Assembly: GCF_009766085.1 (NCBI RefSeq)
Contig: NZ_LMUF01000064.1
Span: 119,085 to 183,084, forward strand
Direction of reading: 5' to 3'
DNA from: Burkholderia sp. S171
GTDB lineage: Bacteria; Pseudomonadota; Gammaproteobacteria; Burkholderiales; Burkholderiaceae
Length of the DNA stretch: 64,000 nt
Shown here piece by piece: positions 17,882 through 26,171 of the stretch. The first letter of the stretch is position 1, and each line of letters opens with the position of its first letter. The position numbers and the translations under genes were made by a program. The notes under the pieces are model-generated. The model made no database searches, was not told where the DNA came from, and saw only the letters and a list, made by a program, of their open reading frames with translations.

Positions 17882-18610
17882 CTACACAACCAAATAGCCG
17901 CCATCGACGGGGACTACGGCACCGGTCATGAACGCCGCTGCGGGCGAGCAAAGAAACGCCACCACTTGCGCGACGTCGTGGGGCTGACCCCATCGTTTCA
18001 TTGGTGTGCGATCAAGGATTGCTTGCGAACGATCGTCGCTATCCTGCAGCGCTTGCGTAAGCGGCGTAGCAATCCAGCCGGGCGCGACCGCGTTAACGCG
18101 AATGTTGTCCGCTGCATACGCAATGGCTAGCGACTTGGTCAACTGCACCACGCCCCCCTTGCTTGCGCTATAAGCGGGTACGAGGCCGCCACCGAAAAAA
18201 CTCAGCATTGACGCTGTGTTGACTATCGATCCCTCGCTAGCCTTCAACCGCTCGCGTGCCGCGGCGCAGACACGCATTGTGCCGCTAAGATTGACGGCGA
18301 TCACGCGCTCGAATACGTCGATAGCCAGTTCATCGCCACGCCGGATCATGCCTGCGCAATTGACAAGCATGTCGATAGAGTCGGTCCGCGCTATCAGCGC
18401 GGCTACGCTGGCGTCGTCGCTGACGTCGAGTTCGATGACCTCTATGACGGAGCCTAGCGCCTCGCGTTGGGCATCGGTCGGCGCGAGGCCCGCAGCGAGG
18501 ACCCGCGCGCCGAGCGCGGCGAAGCATTGAGCGATGCCGGCGCCAATGCCCTGAGTGCCGCCCGTTACAACGGCGGTCTTACCTTTGAAAAGATCGGTTT
18601 GGAAAGTCAT
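17882..18610 (-). CDS. SDR-family oxidoreductase
   Basis: 242 aa. Classical short-chain dehydrogenase: cofactor motif TGGTQGIGAGIAQ near residue 16, NCAG in the central sheet, catalytic Ser in NTASM and the YSASK Tyr-Lys pair. The C-terminal VPVDGGYLVV is typical of FabG-like enzymes. It starts 6 bases after the MFS stop, so it is in the same transcript. It most likely oxidises an alcohol or reduces a keto group of the compound imported by the adjacent transporter. Lack of a clear acidic residue at the end of beta-2 (LAAGLAPTD) leaves cofactor preference open. Confidence 0.92.
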   Translation of the reverse strand: MTFQTDLFKGKTAVVTGGTQGIGAGIAQCFAALGARVLAAGLAPTDAQREALGSVIEVIELDVSDDASVAALIARTDSIDMLVNCAGMIRRGDELAIDVFERVIAVNLSGTMRVCAAARERLKASEGSIVNTASMLSFFGGGLVPAYSASKGGVVQLTKSLAIAYAADNIRVNAVAPGWIATPLTQALQDSDDRSQAILDRTPMKRWGQPHDVAQVVAFLCSPAAAFMTGAVVPVDGGYLVV

Positions 18611-18616
18611 GGCCGG

Positions 18617-19927
18617 TCAGGGAAGGTCGGACAGCGGAACCTTTGAAACAACGGTCTCACTATCTTCTATTTTCGTCCGTACTACGAATATATAAACCAG
18701 CGCTGCGGCGAATGCGACGCCCGCGCTGATCAGGAACGCGTTGACGAAGGAGTGCGTTTTATCCACCACGATGCCCGTGATAAACGGGGCAAATGAACCG
18801 CCGAAATACCCGCCGAAGTTTTGAATGCTGCCCAGCGATGCCACCATGTGACGAGGCGCCGCGACGGTTGCCAGTGCCCAGCACGCGCCGCTCGCCATGT
18901 TGACGAAATACATGGCGGCGGAGAGATAGACCATCGCAAGCGTCAGGTTCGGGGTGAACGCCGCCGGTACCGTGAAGAGCGCAGCGCCCAGCAAGCCGAC
19001 GCAGATCGGCCACTTACGGCTTCTGATAGGCGCCATGCCGCGCGCCATCAGGCCATCGGCTACGAATCCGCTGGACAGCATTCCAAGCGTGCCGAAGAGG
19101 TAGGGAATTGACACGAGCCAGCCCGTATGCGCGATTGTCAGGTGGCGTTCATGCTCAAGGTATGCGGGCAGCCAGGTGAGATAAAGCCACACCATGTAGA
19201 TCACGCCCATGTTGCCGAAGATCATGCCCCATGTGGTCGACTTGCTGAACAACCCACGCCATTCACGCATGGTCATGCGGCGTTCGGCACGCTGCTCCGG
19301 TTCTCCTTCGGTCAGGAACGCCACTTCTTGAGAATCGAGAGAGAGGTTGCGGCGGTCACGGTAAACGAGGTACCAGCCAATCGACACGGCAATACCAAGC
19401 ACGCCCATGACGATAAACATCGTGCGCCAGCCGAAGGCCAGCAGGAGCATGGTGAGGACGGGCGGTGCAAGAGCGGGTCCAATGGTCGAGGACGTGATGA
19501 AGATACCTGTCGGCCGGCCGCGCTCACGCACACCGAACCATTCGCTGACCACCTTTGCACCGGCGGGAAAATTCGGCGCCTCGCCAATTCCAAGCGCGAC
19601 CCGCGCGACCAGGAACTGCGGCAGGCTCGTCACGAGACCACCGCACAATTGCGCGGCTGACCACACGAACATGCCGAGGCCGAGCATCACGCGTGCGCCG
19701 AAACGATCAAGCAGAATGCCGATGGGTAGCTGCGAAAACGCATAGGCGAAAGAGAAAGCGGACAGCAGCAAGCCCATCTGCGACGCAGACAGCCCGAGTT
19801 CCTGGCTGACCGAATGATTCGCTATGGAAAGCGTGCTCCGGTCGAGATAATTCACGATCCCAGCCAGTGTCAGGAACGTGATCGCGACCACCTGAATGCG
19901 CTTGAGGCGCGGTGATTTCTGCAACAT
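18617..19927 (-). CDS. MFS transporter, anion:cation symporter type
   Basis: 436 aa, 12 predicted helices. YLDRSTLSIANHSVSQELGLS and GIGEAPNFPAGAKVVSEWF are hallmarks of the ACS family (hexuronate, glucarate and aromatic-acid symporters). A very strong ribosome site, GGAGGAG, precedes the ATG. It lies between the cupin dioxygenase (84 bases upstream) and the SDR (6 bases downstream). The substrate is probably an organic acid or hydroxyaromatic compound that these enzymes process. It is predicted to be an inner-membrane importer using the proton gradient. Confidence 0.92.
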   Translation of the reverse strand: MLQKSPRLKRIQVVAITFLTLAGIVNYLDRSTLSIANHSVSQELGLSASQMGLLLSAFSFAYAFSQLPIGILLDRFGARVMLGLGMFVWSAAQLCGGLVTSLPQFLVARVALGIGEAPNFPAGAKVVSEWFGVRERGRPTGIFITSSTIGPALAPPVLTMLLLAFGWRTMFIVMGVLGIAVSIGWYLVYRDRRNLSLDSQEVAFLTEGEPEQRAERRMTMREWRGLFSKSTTWGMIFGNMGVIYMVWLYLTWLPAYLEHERHLTIAHTGWLVSIPYLFGTLGMLSSGFVADGLMARGMAPIRSRKWPICVGLLGAALFTVPAAFTPNLTLAMVYLSAAMYFVNMASGACWALATVAAPRHMVASLGSIQNFGGYFGGSFAPFITGIVVDKTHSFVNAFLISAGVAFAAALVYIFVVRTKIEDSETVVSKVPLSDLP

Positions 19928-20011
19928 GGTGTCTCCTCCGGTGCTCGTTGAGAGTCTGCGTGGAAGGTACTTCGGCAGTTAAGTTTTGCTCAGCCTTAAC
20001 GGATGCATGGC

Positions 20012-20539
20012 CTAACGAATAAACTGGTCGACGAAATCTTCTCCAAGTCCTACCGATGAAAAGTGCTTGCGGCACATGTCGACCTTGGTGAAAACGTCTT
20101 CGTAGCCGGTGTAATTGCCATAAGGATCGCAATAGAACATCACGCCGTTGACCTGGAAGTAGGTGATCATTTCCTCCACGTCCTCAGGCACATAGAGCGT
20201 GTGCGTTTCGCCCGGCGGCTCGAAAACATAGCTGCCCTCGGTGGCTTCCCAATCGTGTTCCAGATAACGCCAGCGGCCCTTGAGTACCATGCCATGCACC
20301 GCTTGCGGATGCCGGTGCCGGCTTAGCACGCCGGATTTGCGCACGCGCAGCAGATTCATCCAGTACCCGGTCGAGACATTCAGGCACAGCGGGCGGAACC
20401 AGACGTTTTCAGCTTGAGGGACCCAAAGGCGTTCGTCTTTAGGGATTGCCGATTCAACCACGATCTCCTTAGCCGCTTCTTTAGGAAATGGAAGCTGATA
20501 CGGCGTCATTGCGTCCGCCGCAGGTTTCGGATCTGCCAT
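20012..20539 (-). CDS. Cupin dioxygenase resembling 2,4'-dihydroxyacetophenone dioxygenase
   Basis: 175 aa single-domain cupin. AAGGAG precedes the ATG at a good distance. The sequence matches my memory of DAD enzymes along its length: ERLWVPQAENVWFRPLCLNVS, the metal-binding SRHRHPQAVHG, YVFEPPGETHTL, and VNGVMFYCDPYGNYTGYEDVFTKVDM. Those enzymes use a non-haem iron to cleave the side chain of 2,4'-dihydroxyacetophenone to 4-hydroxybenzoate and formate. It is the first gene of the minus-strand cluster, with tandem operator-like repeats just upstream. Substrate identity is inferred and a related alpha-hydroxyketone is possible. Confidence 0.85.
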   Translation of the reverse strand: MADPKPAADAMTPYQLPFPKEAAKEIVVESAIPKDERLWVPQAENVWFRPLCLNVSTGYWMNLLRVRKSGVLSRHRHPQAVHGMVLKGRWRYLEHDWEATEGSYVFEPPGETHTLYVPEDVEEMITYFQVNGVMFYCDPYGNYTGYEDVFTKVDMCRKHFSSVGLGEDFVDQFIR

Positions 20540-20927
20540 GAGCTAGCTCCTTGTCCATATTGTGGATATATTATTCATTTTGTGGACACACTATTCTTCA
20601 TGGCGACCTTCTCTGTCAAGACGCGGTGATCGTGCAGTGCGTCATGAAATTCGTTAGTGCGGATCACTCTGCAAACACCCTTCGCTGTGAAGCTTTCGGT
20701 AATGCAAGGATCGATTCGCCGTGATGCCGGCTAGTCGATCACGGCGCATGGACCGATGACATGGCGCTAAGTGTTACGCGATAATGCCAAGCGGGCTCAC
20801 GCGTATCCGAGCGTGCATCTTGCGCAAGGCCATACGTAATTGCTGGATCTATCGGCGCTGCAAAAGCGTCAATCTCAACTCCCGCGCGTCGCTCAAGGCG
20901 ACGTCGCCGCTCAACCTGGAATTCTCG
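20540..20927. other. Divergent promoter region between cupin and DHA2 exporter
   Basis: A 388-base gap between two divergent genes. It contains the tandem repeats at 20560-20596. No coding sequence is convincing; the frame upstream of 20928 (from 20784) lacks family features. The right part must carry the exporter promoter. Confidence 0.5.
20560..20596. promoter_or_regulatory. Candidate operator: two direct repeats upstream of the cupin
   Basis: TTGTGGATATATTATTC at 20560-20576 is repeated imperfectly as TTGTGGACACACTATTC at 20580-20596. The 20-base period (about two helical turns) puts both on one DNA face. They start 21 bases upstream of the cupin ATG. The local IclR-type protein is the obvious candidate to bind here; this is inference from spacing and context. 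Confidence 0.4.
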
Positions 20928-22382
20928 ATGAGCAACAGTTCGTTGCCAACATCCTCTGCCGCTCGCTGGCTGCCTTACATAGTCGCGGGAACGTTCTTCA
21001 TGGAGTATCTGGATACCACGGTTATCGCAACTGCGTTGCCGCAGATGGCCCATTCGTTTGGTGTCGGCCCGAATGCACTAAGCATCGGGATGACCGCCTA
21101 CATGCTGGCGCTAGCGATCTTTATTCCGGTTAGCGGTTGGGTAGCGGACCGCGTAGGGTCACGGACCGTGTTCTTTAGTGCGATCGTTGTGTTCGTGATT
21201 GCGTCGGTGTTATGCGGCTTGTCGAACTCGGTTGCGGAATTCACGGCGGCGCGTTTGCTGCAGGGAGCCGGCGGCGCAATGATGGTGCCGGTAGGGCGAC
21301 TCATCGTGGTCCGCAGCACGGAGAAAAGCCGCCTCATGCAGGCTATCTCCACCATCACCTGGCCTGCTATTGCCGCTCCGGTGATCGGGCCGCCCGTTGG
21401 CGGTTTCATCACCACGTACGCGACATGGCGCTGGATTTTCCTGTTGAATGTACCGTTCGGAATCTGTGCGCTGGTAGCGGTCGCCATGCTTGTCCCGAAC
21501 CTGCGCGGCGCCGAGCGCAAGCCTTTGGATGTGCTAGGTCTTGTGCTTAGCGGCGCAGCCCTGACCGCCATTCTCTACGGCGCCGAACTGGCCAGCCAGC
21601 CCGGCAGCAATCCATGGATTGCCGGGGGTGTAGTCCTGGCCGGCTTGGTGATTGGCCTTGCCGCGGTTCGCTATGCGGCGGGTCATCCGCATCCGCTGAT
21701 CGATTTTACAACGCTGAAGATTCCCACCTATTCAGTAACGGTCCTGACCGGTTCGCTGACGCGCATCGGCATTGGCGCCGTGCCTTACTTAATGCCGTTG
21801 CTGTTTCAGATTGGCTTTGGTCTTTCTGCTTTCAAGTCGGGTCTGTTGCTGCTTGCCAGTGCGCTGGGCAATCTTGGAATGAAAGCGCTGACCACGCGAA
21901 TTCTGCGGCGTTTCGGCTTCAGGTATGTCTCCATTGTCGCCGTGGCGACAGCGGGCGTATTTACGATCGTATGCGGCCTCCTTACGCCTTTGTCGCCGCT
22001 TGGATGGGTGTTGATCGTGGTATTTGTCTATGGCGTGGCGCGCTCCATGCAGTTTTCGTTGCTGGCAACGCTTGCTTATGCCGACGTGGGTGCCCCGCAA
22101 ATGAGCGCCGCGAGCACGCTATGGAGTGCGGCTGCGCAGATGACGATAGGGCTAGGCATTGCCTTTGGCGCCGTCGCCTTGAGAGCCGCCGCGCTGATTA
22201 ACGGCGAGACGGCTAGTGTTGGAGGCATGCACTTTACGCTCGACGACTTCCGGCTTGCATTTCTGTTCGCCGGATTGCTGACGCTGCTTTCTGTATGGGG
22301 CTACTTCAAGGTCGCCCGTGACGCGGGGCAAAGCGTTGGCGGAGGATCAATGCGGCAGAATGTGTCGCAGAGGGGTGGTTAG
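20928..22382 (+). CDS. MFS multidrug transporter, DHA2/EmrB type
   Basis: 484 aa from the ATG at 20928, preceded by CTGGA; the frame extends to 20784 but those 48 residues are not membrane-like. The first helix contains FMEYLDTTVIATALPQMAHSFG, a classic DHA2 motif, and GWVADRVGSRTVFF is MFS motif A. Motif C-like glycines lie in GPPVGGFITTYATWRWIFLLNVPFG. Fourteen helices are expected. This family exports drugs or toxic aromatics by proton antiport. It is divergent from the cupin-led catabolic cluster, so it might export a toxic intermediate, but no EmrA-like partner is adjacent. Confidence 0.92.
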   Translation: MSNSSLPTSSAARWLPYIVAGTFFMEYLDTTVIATALPQMAHSFGVGPNALSIGMTAYMLALAIFIPVSGWVADRVGSRTVFFSAIVVFVIASVLCGLSNSVAEFTAARLLQGAGGAMMVPVGRLIVVRSTEKSRLMQAISTITWPAIAAPVIGPPVGGFITTYATWRWIFLLNVPFGICALVAVAMLVPNLRGAERKPLDVLGLVLSGAALTAILYGAELASQPGSNPWIAGGVVLAGLVIGLAAVRYAAGHPHPLIDFTTLKIPTYSVTVLTGSLTRIGIGAVPYLMPLLFQIGFGLSAFKSGLLLLASALGNLGMKALTTRILRRFGFRYVSIVAVATAGVFTIVCGLLTPLSPLGWVLIVVFVYGVARSMQFSLLATLAYADVGAPQMSAASTLWSAAAQMTIGLGIAFGAVALRAAALINGETASVGGMHFTLDDFRLAFLFAGLLTLLSVWGYFKVARDAGQSVGGGSMRQNVSQRGG

Positions 22383-22435
22383 AATGCGAACGGGCCGGCT
22401 GATGAAGCGCACGTTGCAGTAACCCCTAGCGGAGA

Positions 22436-22888
22436 ATGATCGTCAGTATGACTAGTGACATAGCTGAACCCGCATGGTTGTCCCTTGCATTCGCTGAGCG
22501 CGGCGTGCGGCGCTTCGGTCCGGGAGAGAGTAATCCGCGTATTGTCGAATACAACGCGCATACCAATCTGGTGGGCTACGACGACAAAATCTCGTGGTGC
22601 TCGTCCTTCCTGAACTGGTGCTTGGCGAATACCGGCCAGCGTGGCACCGGGTCCGCGCTCGCGCGTTCGTGGCTTGAGTGGGGCAGGGCTCTCGATGAAC
22701 CCGCCTATGGTTGCGTCGTCATCTTGTCGCGCGACGATCCCGCTAGCTGGAAAGGGCACGCCGGCTTTTATCTCCGCCGAGACGCCGACACCATTTATCT
22801 GTTCGGCGGTAATCAGCTTGGAGAAGTGCGCGAGCTTGCGTACCCGTTGGAGTCGGTGCTGGGTTACCGGTGGCCTGAGTCTGTTTAA
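22436..22888 (+). CDS. TIGR02594-like NlpC/P60-fold protein
   Basis: 150 aa, or 146 if the ATG at 22448 is used; GGAG at 22431-22434 is better spaced for the second. The pattern AWLSLAFAERGVRRFGPG, NPRIVEY, WCSSFLNWCL, GTGSALARSWLEWG, GHAGFYL and GGNQLGE, ending LGYRWPES, is that of the TIGR02594 family. These proteins have a papain-like CHAP fold with a Cys (in WCSSF) and a His (in KGHAGFY) as probable catalytic pair, consistent with peptidoglycan amidase or endopeptidase chemistry. No signal peptide is present, so an own export route is not evident. Relatives are often phage- or toxin-associated, but no phage genes are nearby. Confidence 0.8.
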   Translation: MIVSMTSDIAEPAWLSLAFAERGVRRFGPGESNPRIVEYNAHTNLVGYDDKISWCSSFLNWCLANTGQRGTGSALARSWLEWGRALDEPAYGCVVILSRDDPASWKGHAGFYLRRDADTIYLFGGNQLGEVRELAYPLESVLGYRWPESV

Positions 22889-22909
22889 AATTTTCGGATC
22901 GATATCCGC

Positions 22910-23302
22910 TCACGCGGGATCGTGGCAGCACACGCAGATCTTGTTTCCATCCGGGTCACGAAAATACGCACCGTAGTAATGCGGGTGATAGTGCGGCCGC
23001 AAGCCCGGCGGCCCATCGCACATGCCGCCGTTCGCCAGTGCGATAGCGTGGCAACGATCGACGGCGTCGCGGTCGTGCGCAAGAAGAGCAATCATCTGTC
23101 CGTTGCCGGGGCTGGCAGTGCTTCCATCGAACGGCGTCCCGATCAGGAATAACGGACGCGGTGCGTCGGCCGCGACCCAGCCGGCCCATGGTTTGTCATC
23201 GTCGCGAAATTTTAATGGCAGCCTGAGCGCTTCCATGATCGGCGAGTAGAAACGGAACGCGCGCTCAAAGTCGGTGACGCCTACATGGATGTGTGAAAAC
23301 AT
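22910..23302 (-). CDS. VOC-family (glyoxalase/bleomycin-resistance fold) protein
   Basis: 130 aa from the ATG at 23302, which has AAGGAA upstream. Starts MFSHIHVGVTDFERAFRFY with the typical first metal-site His, and ends with HYYGAYFRDPDGNKICVCCH, the second repeat's hallmark. Two beta-alpha-beta-beta-beta modules are expected. WAADAPRPLFLIGTPFDG in the middle fits lactoylglutathione-lyase-like members of unknown substrate. It converges with the TIGR02594-like gene and does not appear to be in an operon. Confidence 0.85.
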   Translation of the reverse strand: MFSHIHVGVTDFERAFRFYSPIMEALRLPLKFRDDDKPWAGWVAADAPRPLFLIGTPFDGSTASPGNGQMIALLAHDRDAVDRCHAIALANGGMCDGPPGLRPHYHPHYYGAYFRDPDGNKICVCCHDPA

Positions 23303-23569
23303 CTGGCCGTTCCTTCTAACCGTGGGTGACAAGCGGATGAACGATCATGATCTCGCTGGTGTCGTCCTATAGCAAGCCATGCACGCACATATCGAGCGTG
23401 AGTTTGTCTTAGCTTGGTCGTCGCAAGCCGCCGCGCTTGTTCAAGCATTAACCGGTCCTGTTGCTCGCACAAGATGCTTCCACGGGACCAGCATGCTTTG
23501 CAAGCGAAACGGGTAGCGATCCAGACTACGGCGGTTGCGATAACCGCGCGCATAGAGTGTCCGTCGGCA

Positions 23570-23944
23570 CTAGAATGCCAGCGCGAATAGTCCGGGGACA
23601 AACAGGATAAGTTGTTCAAGCGTGTTCTGTAGATAGCGCAGGTTCATCGTCAAGCGACGCGTTTCATAACCCGACAATGGATCAATTGCCGGCGAGCGCA
23701 AGCGTTCATGTGCAACCGCTTCAATGCCCGTGCGGAAGCAGAAGAGGATCGCGATGCAGCAGCATTTGAGCGCGAGCACGAACCGGGCGGGAAGATCGTC
23801 CATGCCGCCAAGCGGCGGCAGGAAGTAGTAAACGCCAAGCCACAAAACGATGGTGACGGGAAACGCGATTGCGATTTCCGCGACCAGGGTCGATTGATGC
23901 CGGCGCATGGTGCTGGCATCTGTAGGTTCAAGGGCTCTCTTCAT
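23570..23944 (-). CDS. Small MAPEG-like membrane protein
   Basis: 124 aa from the ATG at 23944, preceded by AGGGGG. Three to four membrane helices are visible: AFPVTIVLWLGVYYFLPP, RFVLALKCCCIAILFCF and the C-terminal LILFVPGLFALAF. The segment RYLQNTLEQLILF resembles the conserved helix of MAPEG-type proteins. The C-terminus stops soon after this helix, so it is shorter than usual MAPEG enzymes (about 130-150 aa) and may be truncated. Catalytic function is uncertain. Confidence 0.6.
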   Translation of the reverse strand: MKRALEPTDASTMRRHQSTLVAEIAIAFPVTIVLWLGVYYFLPPLGGMDDLPARFVLALKCCCIAILFCFRTGIEAVAHERLRSPAIDPLSGYETRRLTMNLRYLQNTLEQLILFVPGLFALAF

Positions 23945-24090
23945 GGGTGCCCCCTGTGGTCGGACCGCTGGAGTTAGCATAGGGACTTTTGATAGCGCGT
24001 GTACGCGGCGTAACCCGCTCTTGAGCGGTGCCGAGTCCCGCACGGCGCCCGCGATTCAACGCTAAGCCCTCATCCCGTTGGCGATTCCCG

Positions 24091-25260
24091 TCAGGGCTTG
24101 GACGCACAGGGGAATTCGTGGCTGTCGGAAAAGAGCACCGGCAAGCTGCAGCTATTCGCCAGAACGTGTTTCGAATCGTGGTCCGCACCCGGTACCAGTA
24201 CAAGACGCTGATGCAAATTCGTTGGATGCCGCATGCGCATGTACTTCATATAGGAAACGCTGCGGCTAAGGCGGTCGGAGCCTTGCAGTTCGCCTGCGCA
24301 AGACCGGTCCAGTTCGCTGTGATCCGGGTCGTTGTCGGCGGTCCCTGCAAGGTAGACAACATCGCGCGCTGCGTACGTTGCCTCGACGGCTTGCGCGGAT
24401 TGACCGCTTACATACGGCGGTGCGTTATCCAGTCCATAACGCCACTGCGTGGCGCCGGGGCAGGCAGACGAATCGAGCGCTTTGAAGCCCCCTGCGGCGG
24501 AGGGCCGGAGGTTGTCGAAATAGAGAAAACTACTGGGTTCCACCACCACATACCGGGTGTGTATTCCCAACGCGGTCAACGCTTGCTCGCCATGTCCAAC
24601 GGCTGTGTATCGTTGCACGAGTTGCGCGCCCGCCGAGTGGCCAACGAGTACAACGGTGCGTAAGTCCGGGTATCGCGTTCGGTCTGCAAAGTGGTCGAGT
24701 AGGTGATCAAGTACCTCGAATCCACTGACGGAGATGGGCGATACTGCCGGCAACCCGCGCGACCAGTCATGCATCTTCCAGCGCAACACGGAAGCAGGCA
24801 GCCTTTGGGCCGCAATGTCTTGAGGGACCAAGAACTGGGGGCCGACGATCAAGGTTGTTCCCGTCACCGCCGCCATCTTCGCTGCGTCAACGGTTGAGGA
24901 CCAATTCGATTTAGCGTTGCGGCTTTCCCCATGCACGACGATGACAACTCGCTCAATACCCGCAGCGTTGGCGTTTAGCGGAAGGGTTGAATACACGGGA
25001 ATAGTGCCGTTGCCGGATGCCGCTGCAACGTCGAACTGCTGGGCCGGCGTAGCCCGGACCGGCTTGTCCGGGCCGGTCGCGCGGTCTGGAGCGTAGCCAG
25101 CAAGCACTGTTGAGCCGTGATGTTCGGCTGGGCGTTGCGTGTCAGGAATAAGCGCGGAGATTTTCGCGGGCGCGTCGATGGCTTGCGCACTGACGTGGTG
25201 GGAGATAGTCAGGCCGTATGCGACGCTGCATAGCAAGGCAAATAGAAGCGCTAGTCTCAT
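24091..25260 (-). CDS. Exported alpha/beta-hydrolase
   Basis: 389 aa. Signal peptide MRLALLFALLCSVAYGLTIS, probably cleaved near residues 20-25. The hydrolase core has the oxyanion region VVIVVHGESRNAKSNW and the nucleophile elbow GHSAG with Ser209. The likely catalytic His is in LVPGADHDSKHV near the C-terminus. Several cysteine pairs (CPGATQW, CAGELQG, NSCSLP, FPCAS) suggest disulfide bonds, consistent with a periplasmic or secreted protein. Substrate is unknown. It is followed by the small MAPEG-like gene on the same strand, 146 bases on. Confidence 0.85.
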   Translation of the reverse strand: MRLALLFALLCSVAYGLTISHHVSAQAIDAPAKISALIPDTQRPAEHHGSTVLAGYAPDRATGPDKPVRATPAQQFDVAAASGNGTIPVYSTLPLNANAAGIERVVIVVHGESRNAKSNWSSTVDAAKMAAVTGTTLIVGPQFLVPQDIAAQRLPASVLRWKMHDWSRGLPAVSPISVSGFEVLDHLLDHFADRTRYPDLRTVVLVGHSAGAQLVQRYTAVGHGEQALTALGIHTRYVVVEPSSFLYFDNLRPSAAGGFKALDSSACPGATQWRYGLDNAPPYVSGQSAQAVEATYAARDVVYLAGTADNDPDHSELDRSCAGELQGSDRLSRSVSYMKYMRMRHPTNLHQRLVLVPGADHDSKHVLANSCSLPVLFSDSHEFPCASKP

Positions 25261-25420
25261 GCGGTTTCCTGAGCGTGAAACAAAGCTTGCACATCATGGA
25301 TTGAGCCGATGCATACTGAGTCTTGAGCATGCAGATCTAGAATGGGCAGTCATGCATGCAGTTGAAGGCGTTGAAAGGGAGTTGCGCTTCAATCCATTTG
25401 CCCGTTTTCAAGAGCATCGA

Positions 25421-26074
25421 TCAGTTATCCCTAACATATCGATTCGGAACGATACGATAAACGCATCGGTGTGCACCAGCGAGAAGATGCTGCTCGCGCG
25501 TGGCGGTGGCATCGTCTCCTGCCACCTCTTGAAACAAGCGCAATTCGGAGCGGCAAAACCCCTGGCACGTGCGCGCGGCGGCGCAGATCGGGCAATGGTC
25601 TTCGATCAGCAACCAGTCGTGCCCGTCGCGTTCGACCCGCGCCATGTAACCCTCTTCGGTGCGTAGCGCAGCCAGTCGCTTCAGCCGCTCAGGCAACGTC
25701 CTGCCGGCGCGCGCGGCAGCGTAGAGCACGCGCGATTCCACCTCGCGTTGCGCGATCAGGCGGTCCATGCCGTCCTCACCAAATATCTGCCGGATCGACC
25801 CGATCAACTGCACGGTCAGTTGCGCGTGCGTGTCCGGGAACCGCCGATTGCCGGCTTCCGTCAGCGCCCAGTTTTGACGCGGCCTCCCCACGCCCGCTAT
25901 GGCCTCCTGCTGGCCTTCAATCAAGGCCGCCGCTGCAAGCTTCTGCACTTGCTGGCGGGCGGCCTCAGGGGTCATGTCGAAAGCTTGCGCAAGGGTCGCG
26001 GTAGACGCGGGCCCCTTCGTCTTGATGAAAAACAAGATGCGATCCGCAGTCGACAGTACGCTTGAATTATCCAA
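25421..26074 (-). CDS. SufR-like winged-helix regulator with cysteine cluster
   Basis: 217 aa. An N-terminal winged helix at about 8-75 (TLAQAFDMTPEAARQQVQKLAAAALI, then GVGRPRQNWALTEAG) is typical of the DeoR/SufR-type repressors. The C-terminal domain has Cys161, Cys164, Cys170 and Cys174 in HCPICAAARTCQGFC and Cys204 in GAHRCVYRI. The spacing resembles the iron-sulfur binding pattern of SufR. No suf genes are nearby. It is divergent from an MFS gene across a perfect inverted repeat (26104-26135), so it probably controls that transporter in response to oxidation, iron or an electrophile. Confidence 0.85.
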   Translation of the reverse strand: MDNSSVLSTADRILFFIKTKGPASTATLAQAFDMTPEAARQQVQKLAAAALIEGQQEAIAGVGRPRQNWALTEAGNRRFPDTHAQLTVQLIGSIRQIFGEDGMDRLIAQREVESRVLYAAARAGRTLPERLKRLAALRTEEGYMARVERDGHDWLLIEDHCPICAAARTCQGFCRSELRLFQEVAGDDATATREQHLLAGAHRCVYRIVPNRYVRDN

Positions 26075-26103
26075 GTTAGTCCTTGTGTAAATTGCTGCAT
26101 CAA

Positions 26104-26135
26104 CCTAATATGCAAGCTAATGTTTTGATATTAGG
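26104..26135. promoter_or_regulatory. Inverted-repeat operator between SufR-like gene and MFS
   Basis: CCTAATAT at 26104-26111 and ATATTAGG at 26128-26135 form a perfect 8-bp inverted repeat with a 16-base spacer. The right arm overlaps a perfect 10-bp palindrome, TTAGGCCTAA (26131-26140). It lies in the 97-base gap between the divergent genes, where a shared repressor site is expected. Confidence 0.5.
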
Positions 26136-26171
26136 CCTAAGCGGCCTTACTGTCGAGGTCAAGGAAAGCCC

